From Arthrobacter sp. MSA 4-2 (lineage in GTDB: Bacteria; Actinomycetota; Actinomycetes; Actinomycetales; Micrococcaceae), in the NCBI RefSeq assembly GCF_016405885.1, contig NZ_JAEKGC010000008.1, forward strand, positions 1-64,000: a DNA stretch of 64,000 nt, given 5' to 3'. This document shows positions 17,129 to 25,061 of this stretch, piece by piece. Below the pieces are notes generated by a model that saw only the letters and a list, made by a program, of their open reading frames with translations, searched no databases and had not been told where the DNA came from. The translations under genes were made by a program, and so were the position numbers. How positions within the stretch are numbered: position 1 is the first letter of the stretch; each line of letters opens with the position of its first letter.

Positions 17129-17168
17129 CCCTCCACGGTAGGCACCGCACCAAAATTAAGACAGCTCA

Positions 17169-17180
17169 TCTTTCTAAAGA
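17169..17180. promoter_or_regulatory. Dyad in the lysE/lysG divergent promoter region
   Basis: TCTTT-CT-AAAGA is a perfect 5+5 inverted repeat in an AT-rich patch of an otherwise GC-rich genome, 16 bases before the lysG start. It lies where a LysR-type regulator would bind to control both genes. Confidence 0.45.
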
Positions 17181-17196
17181 GTGATAAGAAGGGCTA

Positions 17197-18078
17197 ATGA
17201 AGGAGATTGACCCACATCAGGCGCGCACGCTGGCTGCCATCACCTCGACCGGCAGCTTCGAGGGGGCCGCGGCCGCCCTGTCCGTGACGGCGTCCGCGGT
17301 GAGCCAGCGCATCCGGGCCCTTGAGACCGCCGTCGGGCGGCCGGTGCTCCGGCGGACACGTCCCGTCGAACTGACCGACGCCGGCCAGGCCGTGGTGCGG
17401 TTTGCCCGGCAGCTCGAACTGCTCTCCGCCGACGTCCTCACCGAACTGGGATCGGACGACCTGGCCGCGGGCCGCGGCCTCACGATCGTCATCAACGCCG
17501 ATTCGCTCAACACCTGGGTGCTGCCGGCCCTGGCGCCGCTGGCCCGGACCCTGCAGCTTGAGGTGCTGCGTGAGGACCAGGAACACTCGCTCGAGCTGCT
17601 GCGCAACGGTGCCGCCGCTGCCGCCATCACCTCCACCGGCGCGCCGATCCAGGGATGCTCCGCCCGGCCGCTGGGCGTGATGCGCTACCTTCCGGTGTGC
17701 ACCACGGAGTTCCGGCGGGAGTGGTTTGCGGACGGAGTTAGTCCCGGGGCGCTCACCCGCGCCCCGGTGATCGTCCTCGACCGGAAGGACGATCTGCAGG
17801 ACCGGTACCTGCGGGGCCGGGGCGTCCAGCCGGGGAGCCCGCCCCGCCATTACATTCCGGCCGCCCATGAATTCGGGGAGGCCATCGCGTTGGGCATGGG
17901 GTGGGGGTTGCTTCCGGAACTGGAGCTGGCCCGCGATCCCCGCCGACGGACCCTTGCGGCCTTCGACGCCGGGACATTCGTCGACGTTCCCCTGCACTGG
18001 CAGCAATGGCGCCACGGCTCGGCGGCGCTCGATGAGGTGGCTGCGGCCATCCGCGGGGCGGCAGCGGTACTCCGATAG
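17197..18078 (+). CDS. lysG: LysR-type regulator LysG/ArgP (IciA) of the lysine exporter
   Basis: A 293-aa LysR-type regulator. The winged helix-turn-helix is at about 5-65 (ARTLAAITSTGSFEGAAAALSVTASAVSQRIRALE). The effector domain follows, with the ArgP/LysG hallmarks VIINADSLNTWVLPAL and TGAPIQGCSARPLGVMRYLPV. Members bind lysine or arginine and activate the divergent lysE/argO gene. Its position back-to-back with lysE confirms the assignment. Confidence 0.92.
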   Translation: MKEIDPHQARTLAAITSTGSFEGAAAALSVTASAVSQRIRALETAVGRPVLRRTRPVELTDAGQAVVRFARQLELLSADVLTELGSDDLAAGRGLTIVINADSLNTWVLPALAPLARTLQLEVLREDQEHSLELLRNGAAAAAITSTGAPIQGCSARPLGVMRYLPVCTTEFRREWFADGVSPGALTRAPVIVLDRKDDLQDRYLRGRGVQPGSPPRHYIPAAHEFGEAIALGMGWGLLPELELARDPRRRTLAAFDAGTFVDVPLHWQQWRHGSAALDEVAAAIRGAAAVLR

Positions 18079-18428
18079 GGGGGACGGTGAGGCGCGATCC
18101 AGGATGCGGCGCGAGCCGGGGTGCGTAGTGGTGCGGTCTGAGGGGCCGCAGGGAGGGCTGGGTGCGGCGTGATCCGGGGTGCGGCCGGGAAGGTTTGGGG
18201 AGTCCCGCGTCCACCCGCTTGCGCGGGTACGCACCCGTAACAGTGCGCCGCGGTGCGGGCGGTGCTTGGGATCTCCCGAGTGGCGGCGGAGGATGGATCG
18301 GAGACCACGAAGTCTGGACACCGAAACCTGGTGCAGGCAGGCTGGGCCACGCAGCCGGGCCCACCAAAGGCAGGACCGCCGAAACCTGAACCACCGGAGC
18401 CCGGACCACCGACGAGAGGGAGCAGCAG
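18079..18428. other. 350-bp intergenic region, no gene found; imperfect 24-bp repeat
   Basis: All frames are of low quality and no family is recognised. The segments at 18087-18110 and 18162-18185 are the same 24-base sequence with four mismatches. The last bases contain the ribosome-binding site of the next gene. Confidence 0.5.
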
Positions 18429-19073
18429 ATGGCGCGCATCACCGTACTTGGGGGAACCGGCTATACAGGGAGCGCCGTCGCCAGGGAGGCGCAGCGGCGC
18501 GGCCATGACGTCGTCGTAGTGAGCCGGAACCGGCCGGCGGACCCGCTTCCGGGGGTCACCTATACACCTGGATCGGTGCTTGACCCGGATTTCCTCGAAC
18601 CGGTTGTGGCCGACAGTGATGTCGTCTTCGAGAGCGTGGCCCCCCGAGGAGAGATGGCGGGCAAGGAGGAAGGCCTGGTGGAGCGCCTGATCGCCCTGAC
18701 GGCCGGGACCGGGATCCGCCTCGGCGTCATGGGGGGTGCTTCCTCGCTCCTTGTCGCACCGGAGGGACCCCGGCTCTACGACGTCAGCACGGTACCCGAG
18801 CCCGTGCGCCTGGAGGTGGAGACCGGCATCGCGCTCCTTGAGCTGCTCAAGAACTCCCCGGAAAACGTCGACTGGTTCTACGTCAGCCCTCCGGTGACCT
18901 TCGGCGTCTGGGCCCCCGCGGAGGAAAAAGGCAGCTACCGTCTCAGCGACGACGTCCTGCTCGCCGATGCCGAGGGGAAATCGACAATCTCAGCCGCGGA
19001 CCTCGCACTGGCAGTCCTCGACGAGATCGAGGAGCCCCGGTACCGCCGCCGGCGCTTCCACGCCGCCCACTGA
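18429..19073 (+). CDS. NAD(P)-binding oxidoreductase, atypical SDR (YwnB/NmrA-like)
   Basis: A 214-aa Rossmann protein. The dinucleotide motif VLGGTGYTGSAVAREAQRRGH (residues 6-26) is followed by DVVVVSRN and the second-half signature FYVSPPVTFGVW. The C-terminal STISAADLALAVLDEIE is typical of the NAD(P)H-binding YwnB group, which lacks the classical YxxxK catalytic pair. Function is likely NAD(P)H sensing or reduction. GGGAGC lies before the ATG. Confidence 0.8.
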   Translation: MARITVLGGTGYTGSAVAREAQRRGHDVVVVSRNRPADPLPGVTYTPGSVLDPDFLEPVVADSDVVFESVAPRGEMAGKEEGLVERLIALTAGTGIRLGVMGGASSLLVAPEGPRLYDVSTVPEPVRLEVETGIALLELLKNSPENVDWFYVSPPVTFGVWAPAEEKGSYRLSDDVLLADAEGKSTISAADLALAVLDEIEEPRYRRRRFHAAH

Positions 19074-19199
19074 TCCCATGGCCCCGGCCGGCGGATGACG
19101 CGCGGGCGCGCAGCGGGGCAGGCGGCGCCGGGCATCGGTTCCCGGGCAGAAGTTCGGGGCACGATTTTCGGGGCAAGAGTCCCGGCACCGGCCCCGCCG

Positions 19200-19565
19200 T
19201 CAGTCGGGGGCGTCGTAGTCGATGCGGAAGTTGCCGATGAAGGTGAGGGTGTTGCCGTCCGGGTCCTGAAGGGAACACAACGTCACGTTCCGGTTAGCGG
19301 TGACGACCGGGCCCGGTTCGATTCCCCGTGCCGCGAGCCCGGCGACATGGGACTCCAAGTCATCGACGGCGAAGTTGAACAGGCCGGATCCCGCCCGCCC
19401 AGGGTCGAGCGTGACCTGGATCCACCCCTCGCCGGTGATCCGCCATTCCACCAGCGACTCGGGCATCGGGACATTGGTCGGGGGAGCTCCCAGCGCCCGC
19501 TCGTACCAGGCGCGCGCCCCAGCGAGGTCTGAAACGGGAACGACGGCGAGGACATGCTCGATCAC
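19200..19565 (-). CDS. VOC-family protein
   Basis: A 121-aa vicinal-oxygen-chelate protein: VLAVVPVSDLAGARAWYERALGAPP, central WIQVTLDPGRAGSGLFNFAVDDLESHVAGLAARG and C-terminal LCSLQDPDGNTLTFIGNF. The GTG at 19565 has AAGGAGGGG six bases upstream. Substrate is unknown. Confidence 0.83.
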   Translation of the reverse strand: MIEHVLAVVPVSDLAGARAWYERALGAPPTNVPMPESLVEWRITGEGWIQVTLDPGRAGSGLFNFAVDDLESHVAGLAARGIEPGPVVTANRNVTLCSLQDPDGNTLTFIGNFRIDYDAPD

Positions 19566-19636
19566 GTCGGCCCCTCCTTCCGTCTACGGGGTCCGCGGGC
19601 TGGACCGGCTCGGGCGCAGCCGGTCCAGCCCCAGTA

Positions 19637-20053
19637 TCACCCCCGTCGGGGGGGGTCCGCTAGGTGCCGCTGGGCCAGGCCTCCATCTCGCGCCCATGCC
19701 CGGCACCGTGCCGTGACGGTTCGCCCAGGGGCGAGAGCGCCGTTGTTTTCATCGATCCACAGGAAGGAGTCATACCTCCGGTTCAGCACGGTCGGCACAT
19801 AGCTGCGCCACCGATCCATCTGCGGGTGATAGACCACTCCGATGGCCCGGTGTCCCAGCAGCGTCGCGGCCCAGTCGCCCTCGGCGCCGTCAAAGACGAA
19901 CAGCGCCGTGCGTCCTTCCCCCAGCGCGTTGTGGAGGACGCGTTCGACACTGACCTTCCGCGCCGCAGGCACGCTCATGGCGTGGACCGCTCCACCCCAC
20001 CGGGAGGCAGCGAGCACCCTCCCGGAGTGGGTCCCAAAACCGACGAGCACCAC
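19637..20053 (-). pseudogene. Erythromycin-esterase-family protein, C-terminal remnant
   Basis: The minus-strand frame reads VLVGFGTHSGRVLAASRWGG, then HAMSVPAARKVSVERVLH, TALFVFDG and WAATLLGHRAIGVVYHPQMDRW, ending with YVPTVLNRRYDSFLWIDE. This is the last third of erythromycin-esterase-family (succinoglycan biosynthesis-like) proteins, which are normally over 400 residues. The homology begins exactly at 20,053, where the oppositely oriented DUF326 remnant also starts. The N-terminal catalytic part is gone. Confidence 0.8.
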
Positions 20054-20054
20054 G

Positions 20055-20282
20055 TCCTACTGCGCCGATATCTGTGCAGCGACCGGCAAGGTGCTGTCCC
20101 GCCACACCGCGTACGACGCCACCCTCACCCATCCGGTCCTGGCCGCATGCGAGGCGGCATGCCGTGCGTGCGCCGAGGAATGCGAAACCCACGCCTCGAC
20201 GCACGAACACTGCAGGATCTGCGCCGGGGCCTGCCGTCGGTGCGAGAACGCGTGCCGGGAACTGGCCGCAGCGCTTGGCTGA
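20055..20282 (+). pseudogene. DUF326 (Csp-type, Cys-rich four-helix) protein, C-terminal remnant
   Basis: The frame reads SYCADICAATGKVLSRHTAY, then a cysteine ladder CEAACRACAEECETHA and HEHCRICAGACRRCENAC, ending at TGA. That pattern belongs to DUF326 ferredoxin-like/copper-storage proteins of about 110-140 residues. The first 40-50 residues and the start codon are missing. The open frame continues upstream only as antisense of the esterase remnant. Translation from a chance upstream start would give a chimeric N-terminus. Confidence 0.75.
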
Positions 20283-20287
20283 CCCGC

Positions 20288-21634
20288 TCAGGCGAAGCCG
20301 AAGAGGGGCGGGAAGGCCAGGACCACGACGGCCGCCCAGAGTGCGTACACCGGCAGGTAGCGGGTCTGCCAGCGCTCCAGCGCGGTGAATGGACGGCGTC
20401 CGCGCAGGAATTCGACCGTGAGCCACCCGGTGCGGGCAAGATGGATCAGCAGCAGCAGGTTCAGCCCGAGCGCCGCGATCTTATTGGGGCTGAAACCGAA
20501 CTCGGCAATGCGCGTCAGCATCGCCGTGAGCATCACGGCGTCGACGGCGAGGGCTGCGGCGACAAGCACCAGCTGCAGCACGTCGAACACGCCGGGGGGC
20601 GCCAGCGAGTTCCGGGCCGACATCGCGTAGAGCAGCAGGCAGAGCACCAGCACGAGGATCGCATCCATGAGGATCAGCAGGCCGCGGTCGACTTCCGCGA
20701 GCCCGCCGACGGCGGCGAGTACGGCCAGCACCGCCAGCAGCATGGCGATCGTGAGGGGGGTGAAGACCCGGGTGAGGACCGGGGCGATGTTCTCGACGAC
20801 GTTCTGTTTGGCCTCCACGAGCCACGCCGCGACGACGAGTGCCCCGGGAATGGCGAACGGCAGGATCCAGTTTTCAAGGACCGGTTCGAGGTCGGCACCG
20901 ACCAGCTGCAGGACGGCGAAGGTGAGCCCGGTCAGGACGGCCCCGCCGAGGGCCAGCAGGGTGAAGTAGATGACGAGCTCGCCGGTGAACCGGGCGAAGT
21001 CCATGCGCCGGCCATCGGAGCGCCACCTGCCGCCGACGTAGGCGATTCCGGCCAGCAACCACAGCACCACCGGGGCGTGAAGCACGGCCAGCAGTTCGGT
21101 TGAGCCACCGGATGCGAACGGGTAGGCGTTGAGGACGACGGCCAGGACGGCGAAGGGGACGAGGATCCCCACCACCACCCGGGCGCTCAGCTGCCGCTTC
21201 CAGGCGAAGTATCCGGTGAGGAACGGGAGGACGAGCAGCCCAAGGTTCCGGGCCAGCACTCCGCCACCCTCGATCCACGTCAAGCCGGCCTTGACGGCGA
21301 GGCCGGCCCCGACGGCGAGCGCGAGCACGATGGCCAGTTCGCGCCACGGCGGCGCCCCGGCGTCCGCAGGGTCCTCGGGCATCAGGACCAGCTGCTTCCA
21401 CAGCCGGTCGGAGTGTTCCCGGGCGAATTCGCGGGAGACGGCATCGAGGTTGCCGAGGCGCTTAATGGCCACCAGGAAGGCCTCCTCGTCGTCCAGCCCG
21501 GTGGCCTGCCGGTCGGCGACCTGTTCCCTCAGGTGGTCCTCCAGCTCATCGACGTCGGCGGGGGAGATGGCCTGGCGCCGCTGGACGTAACCGCGCCACC
21601 TGTCGATCTGGGCCTCAAGCTCCGCGTGCTCCAT
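20288..21634 (-). CDS. Permease-prefix-domain membrane protein
   Basis: A 448-aa protein. The N-terminal 75 residues are the soluble permease prefix domain: ELEAQIDRWRGYVQRRQAI, ELEDHLREQVADRQATGLDDEEAFLVAIKRLGN. About ten hydrophobic segments follow. The ATG at 21634 overlaps the stop of the padR gene by one base (TGATG), so the two are translationally coupled. Prefix-domain proteins are typical targets of adjacent PadR regulators. The transported substrate, if any, is unknown. Confidence 0.8.
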   Translation of the reverse strand: MEHAELEAQIDRWRGYVQRRQAISPADVDELEDHLREQVADRQATGLDDEEAFLVAIKRLGNLDAVSREFAREHSDRLWKQLVLMPEDPADAGAPPWRELAIVLALAVGAGLAVKAGLTWIEGGGVLARNLGLLVLPFLTGYFAWKRQLSARVVVGILVPFAVLAVVLNAYPFASGGSTELLAVLHAPVVLWLLAGIAYVGGRWRSDGRRMDFARFTGELVIYFTLLALGGAVLTGLTFAVLQLVGADLEPVLENWILPFAIPGALVVAAWLVEAKQNVVENIAPVLTRVFTPLTIAMLLAVLAVLAAVGGLAEVDRGLLILMDAILVLVLCLLLYAMSARNSLAPPGVFDVLQLVLVAAALAVDAVMLTAMLTRIAEFGFSPNKIAALGLNLLLLIHLARTGWLTVEFLRGRRPFTALERWQTRYLPVYALWAAVVVLAFPPLFGFA

Positions 21635-21996
21635 CACGCCCACCCCTGCGCGACGGCCGGCGGGCGCTGCGCGGTGTGCCAGACCTGACGCAGGGCCTCC
21701 GCCACGACCGTCCACTGCTCCTGCCGGTCGGCGAACGCCTCCCGGCCTGCGGGGGTGATGGCGTAGTGCTTGCGGCGGCGGCCGGCCTCCGAGGTGCCCC
21801 ATGAGGAGGAGACGTAGCCGAGGCGTTCCAGCCGGTGCAGGAGGGGATAGAGCATCCCGTCGGTCCACTGCATGCCGCCTCCGGACAGCTCGCCCACGCG
21901 TTTCAGGATCGCGTACCCGTACAGGTCACCGTCCGACAGGATCCCCAGCACCAGTGGGGTTGCCGACGCGGCGACCAGGTCCTTATCGATGCGCAT
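21634..21996 (-). CDS. PadR-family transcriptional regulator
   Basis: A 120-aa winged-helix protein: ATPLVLGILSDGDLYGYAILKRV, WTDGMLYPLLHRLERLGYVSSSW and RRRKHYAITPAGREAF are the PadR helix-turn-helix and wing. The C-terminal helix for dimerisation is short. It is the first gene of an operon with the prefix-domain membrane protein and is preceded by GGAGG and by an inverted repeat (22006-22049). It probably represses its own operon until a ligand binds. Confidence 0.9.
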   Translation of the reverse strand: MRIDKDLVAASATPLVLGILSDGDLYGYAILKRVGELSGGGMQWTDGMLYPLLHRLERLGYVSSSWGTSEAGRRRKHYAITPAGREAFADRQEQWTVVAEALRQVWHTAQRPPAVAQGWA

Positions 21997-22005
21997 TGCG
22001 CCTCC

Positions 22006-22049
22006 ATACCTAGAAGTAAAGGGTATCGAACCATAGCAGTGCTAGGTAT
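22006..22049. promoter_or_regulatory. Inverted repeat upstream of padR (ATACCTAG/CTAGGTAT)
   Basis: Perfect 8-base arms at 22006-22013 and 22042-22049 flank 28 bases holding an additional GGGTAT. The site is upstream of the padR start (21996) and is much more AT-rich than the surroundings. A PadR autoregulatory operator is likely. Confidence 0.55.
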
Positions 22050-22070
22050 GACAAGTTTTGGTGGCTGCCT

Positions 22071-22796
22071 CTAGCCTCGGGCGCCGTCCGGAGGCAGCGC
22101 CTCGACGACGGCGCCCTCCTGCGGGAGGCCGGAATCCCGGATCCGGGAAGAGGAGCCCGGTCCGCGGGGCCACTCCCGAAAGCGCGCGAACGCCATCGGC
22201 ACTCCGCGCGCGGTGGAGGCGTCCGGCCCGTCCATCACCTGGAGGTGCACGTGCGGCTGGGTCGAGTTGCCCGAGTTCCCGCACGCGGCGATGCCCTGAC
22301 CGGCGGCGACCTCCTCGCCGGGGGCCACGTCGATGGATCCGGCCCGCAGATGCGCCAGGGCGACGAAGGCCGGTGCGTGCCTGAGGCGGATCACGACGTG
22401 GTTGCCCGCCACCGCGGCCACCCCTTTGCGCAGGCGCGCAGGCTGGCCCAGCGCATAGGGCAGGAGTGCAAGCTGCGAGCGCCGGGCGGCGTGGTCCGGT
22501 TCGCCGTCGTGGACTCCGACGACGACGCCACCGGCAGGGGCCAGCACCGGCTGCCCCCAGGCGACGAACCGGTCGGGGGGTTCGGTGGCGGCAAGGGTCC
22601 GCCAGTCGCTGGAGAACGCCGTCCGGTGCCGCGGATCGACACCGATGAAGTCGATGGCGTACCGCCCGCCCACCAGGTCGGTGCCGTGGCTGGGCACCCG
22701 CCGTGCGGGACTGTTCCGTGCCAGCCACCTGCCCTCAAAGGGCAGCTGGAGCATTACCGCCCCACCGGGGCCGCCCGGCGGATTCACCTCGTTCAT
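22071..22796 (-). CDS. M23-family peptidase (LytM-like)
   Basis: A 241-aa protein. The M23 metal site is visible as SHGTDLVGGRYAIDFIGVD (His and Asp ligands) and QPHVHLQVMD (HxH). VLAPAGGVVVGVHDG and GEEVAAGQGIAACGNSGNS complete the lysostaphin fold. There is no signal peptide. The enzyme may be cytoplasmic or use non-classical export; cell-wall peptide hydrolysis is inferred from the family only. It lies upstream of, and faces the same way as, the padR operon. Confidence 0.82.
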   Translation of the reverse strand: MNEVNPPGGPGGAVMLQLPFEGRWLARNSPARRVPSHGTDLVGGRYAIDFIGVDPRHRTAFSSDWRTLAATEPPDRFVAWGQPVLAPAGGVVVGVHDGEPDHAARRSQLALLPYALGQPARLRKGVAAVAGNHVVIRLRHAPAFVALAHLRAGSIDVAPGEEVAAGQGIAACGNSGNSTQPHVHLQVMDGPDASTARGVPMAFARFREWPRGPGSSSRIRDSGLPQEGAVVEALPPDGARG

Positions 22797-22867
22797 GAAC
22801 GGAAGTCTAGGACCGCCGCGATCCCGGCGCCCTTCCTGGTCCGACGGGACCTTCCCGGATGCCGGTC

Positions 22868-23371
22868 TCAGCTCCCGCCGGAGCCCTCGGTAACGGGGGA
22901 GTAGGCGCTGCCGGTCCGGGTCCTTTCAAGGAGTTCGGCGTCCACCAGGTAGCGGCGCAGCGTGACGGAGTCGGAGGTGTACCTCTCCAGGCGTTCATTG
23001 ACCTCCTTCTCCGACAGCTCCTCCCCTGGAGTGAACGCCTTCCCGGCAATCCACCTCAGCAGTTCGTTGCGCTGGCGCTTGTTCGCCGGGTACTGGTCGA
23101 TCCGGCCGGCCACGAGGAAACGCTCGATTCCCTCCCTGCGTCCGGCGCCTCCAGAGGCCTCGAGGAGCGCCCGGAAGATCGAGGGGTTCAGGGACCAGCC
23201 GTCCTCCCGGACCGCCAGCCCGGCGGCAGCAAGCTGGTCCAGCGCCTTGGCGCGCTTCGCCCCGGGCACCACAATGCCCCTTCGGCGAGCGTCCTCAAGC
23301 ACCAGTTCAGCGAACACAATGCGGAGCTTCTCATTGGCCAGGGCGGCCAGGACCTGTTGCCAGCTATTCAC
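22868..23371 (-). CDS. DUF2087-domain protein, probable transcriptional regulator
   Basis: A 167-aa protein. The N-terminal part (WQQVLAALANEKLRIVFAELVL…KALDQLAAAGLAVRE) looks like a winged helix-turn-helix. The C-terminal half is DUF2087: GIERFLVAGRIDQYPANKRQRNELLRWIAGKAFTPGEELSEKEVNERLERY, in which the ladder of helices ends at LRRYLVDAELLERT. DUF2087 proteins often pair with ArsR-type domains. The GTG at 23371 starts the homology, but the ribosome-binding site is weak. Confidence 0.72.
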   Translation of the reverse strand: MNSWQQVLAALANEKLRIVFAELVLEDARRRGIVVPGAKRAKALDQLAAAGLAVREDGWSLNPSIFRALLEASGGAGRREGIERFLVAGRIDQYPANKRQRNELLRWIAGKAFTPGEELSEKEVNERLERYTSDSVTLRRYLVDAELLERTRTGSAYSPVTEGSGGS

Positions 23372-23692
23372 CGTTGATGACCCGTTCGTGGAGTGCTCTT
23401 CCGCCCGGCGGTCCGGTGCGGCATCACCGGCCGGTTCCCGGGCGCGGTGCGTCCCGTTAAATGTCCGGCGGCCTCGACGGAAAGTAAAGCGGCGCGCTGC
23501 ACGCGTGGACTCCTGCCATTGCCCGCGCCGTGCGGCAAGGGAAATCGCGTCCGCCCCGCGCCCGGACCTGAGGGCGTGCGGCGTGCGAGGCTGGGAAAGG
23601 GCCGACCCCCGGTGGGAGGCCGGGGTGAGCTGCCCGGGTGAGCTGCCTGGGCGGTGCGAGGTCGACGCAGGTTTCGGAGGGAGGACAGAGGA
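23372..23692. other. 321-bp intergenic region, no gene recognised
   Basis: It lies between divergent genes and must hold both promoters. No coding frame, hairpin or known motif stands out. The end carries the GGAGGGAGG ribosome-binding site of the DUF2243 gene. Confidence 0.4.
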
Positions 23693-24196
23693 TTGCCAAC
23701 CGATGCCAAGGAAGGCCGGCCGCTGCGCCGCGACCGTTCGATGTGGGCGGGAGTGATGATCGGGGTGGGGATGATGGCCGCCGTCGACGAAATCGTCTTT
23801 CACCAGCTGCTCGCCTGGCACTCCTTCTATGACCGGGCAGGAGGCACTGTCGGCCTGGTCTCGGACGGGGTGCTACACGCCGTCGAACTGTTCCTGCTCA
23901 TCGCCGGCTTCTTCCTGCTGGCCTCGACACTCCGCCGTGGAGCGGCGTCGACCGGCGCCGCCCTGGCCGGGCTGTTCCTTGGCGCCGGCGGGTTCCAGCT
24001 GTTCGATGGGCTCATCAACCACAAGGTGCTCCGGTTTCATCAGATCCGGTATGGCGTGGACGTGCTTCCCTACGACCTGGCCTGGAACGCGGCGGCCCTG
24101 GCCCTGCTGCTGCTCGGCGCCGTCCTTGCCGGAGTCGTTGCCCGCAGGCGGCGGAGGACCGGAAGCGGCACGAGGGCGGCCCGGCCCGATGCATGA
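23693..24196 (+). CDS. DUF2243 membrane protein
   Basis: A 167-aa protein with four membrane helices. The DUF2243 signature is VDEIVFHQLLAWHSFYD (first conserved His pair), VSDGVLHAVELF and FDGLINHKVLRFHQIRYGVD, with LPYDLAWN before the last helix. The conserved His residues suggest metal or haem binding. The TTG at 23693 is chosen because GGAGGGAGG lies 7-8 bases upstream. Its 3' end overlaps the ctaG start by eight bases, linking it to cytochrome-oxidase assembly. Confidence 0.8.
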   Translation: MPTDAKEGRPLRRDRSMWAGVMIGVGMMAAVDEIVFHQLLAWHSFYDRAGGTVGLVSDGVLHAVELFLLIAGFFLLASTLRRGAASTGAALAGLFLGAGGFQLFDGLINHKVLRFHQIRYGVDVLPYDLAWNAAALALLLLGAVLAGVVARRRRRTGSGTRAARPDA

Positions 24197-25061
24197 GCAC
24201 GCCGGTGCGGGCCCCGGCGTCCTGCTGCTTGGAGCCCTCCCGTTCCTGGCTGCGCTGGCGCTCTATCTGGCAGCGGCCGCCGGTGCCCGGCGCGCCGGAC
24301 GGCCCTGGCCGGTGTACCGCAGCGTGCTTTGGTCGGCCGGGGTGGTGGCGGCCGCCCTCGGCTTCCTCGGGCCGGCCCCCGCGAGCTTTCCTGCCCATAT
24401 GGGCTCCCACCTCCTGGTAGGCATGGTCGCCCCTCTCCTGCTGGTTCTGGCCGCACCGGCCACGCTGGCCCTGCGGGCGCTCGCCGTCGGGCGCGCCCGC
24501 CGGCTATCGGGCCTCCTTCGATCTCCGCCCCTGCGCGTGCTAGCCCATCCGGTACCGGCCTGCGTCCTTAACACCGGTGGGCTCTGGCTTCTGTACACCA
24601 CCCCGGCCGCGGCTCTCCTCGGCTCCGGCGCCGGGCATGCGGCGGTTCAGGTCCATTTCCTCCTGGCGGGCTGTCTCTTCACCAACGCGATCATCGGCGT
24701 CGACCCGAATCCGCACCGGGCCGGATTTGCCCTGCGGACGGCGGTGCTGCTCGCCGCGCTCGCCGGGCACGGCGTCCTCGCGAAATACCTCTACGCGTAT
24801 CCGCCGCCGGGGGTTCCTGCCGGTCAAGCCGAAACGGGGGCCCACCTGATGTACTACGGCGGCGCACTGGTCGAGGCGGCACTGATCACCGTGTTCTGCG
24901 CCCAGGAGTATGCCCGCGCCCACCGGGACGGGCGCGGAGCTGCCGGCGGTCCGGTCAGCTCCAGGGTGTCCGGCGGCGCGGCTGCGGCACGCCGTCGAGC
25001 AGCAGATCCGCCCGTTCCTCAAAGAAGCAGACGAGCCCCTGAAGATCAGCGGTCTCGATGA
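24189..25061 (+). CDS. ctaG: CtaG-type (caa3) cytochrome c oxidase assembly membrane protein
   Basis: A 290-aa membrane protein with about seven helices. The Caa3_CtaG pattern is seen in FPAHMGSHLLVGMVAPLLLV, NTGGLWLLYTTP and VHFLLAGCLFTNAIIGVDPNPHR. Members are needed for copper-dependent assembly of cytochrome oxidase. The ATG at 24189 overlaps the DUF2243 stop by eight bases. The last 35 residues are unusual: Arg-, Ala- and Pro-rich, reading antisense through 107 bases of the convergent DUF427 gene. The original stop may have been lost, so this tail is probably not conserved. Confidence 0.82.
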   Translation: MHEHAGAGPGVLLLGALPFLAALALYLAAAAGARRAGRPWPVYRSVLWSAGVVAAALGFLGPAPASFPAHMGSHLLVGMVAPLLLVLAAPATLALRALAVGRARRLSGLLRSPPLRVLAHPVPACVLNTGGLWLLYTTPAAALLGSGAGHAAVQVHFLLAGCLFTNAIIGVDPNPHRAGFALRTAVLLAALAGHGVLAKYLYAYPPPGVPAGQAETGAHLMYYGGALVEAALITVFCAQEYARAHRDGRGAAGGPVSSRVSGGAAAARRRAADPPVPQRSRRAPEDQRSR

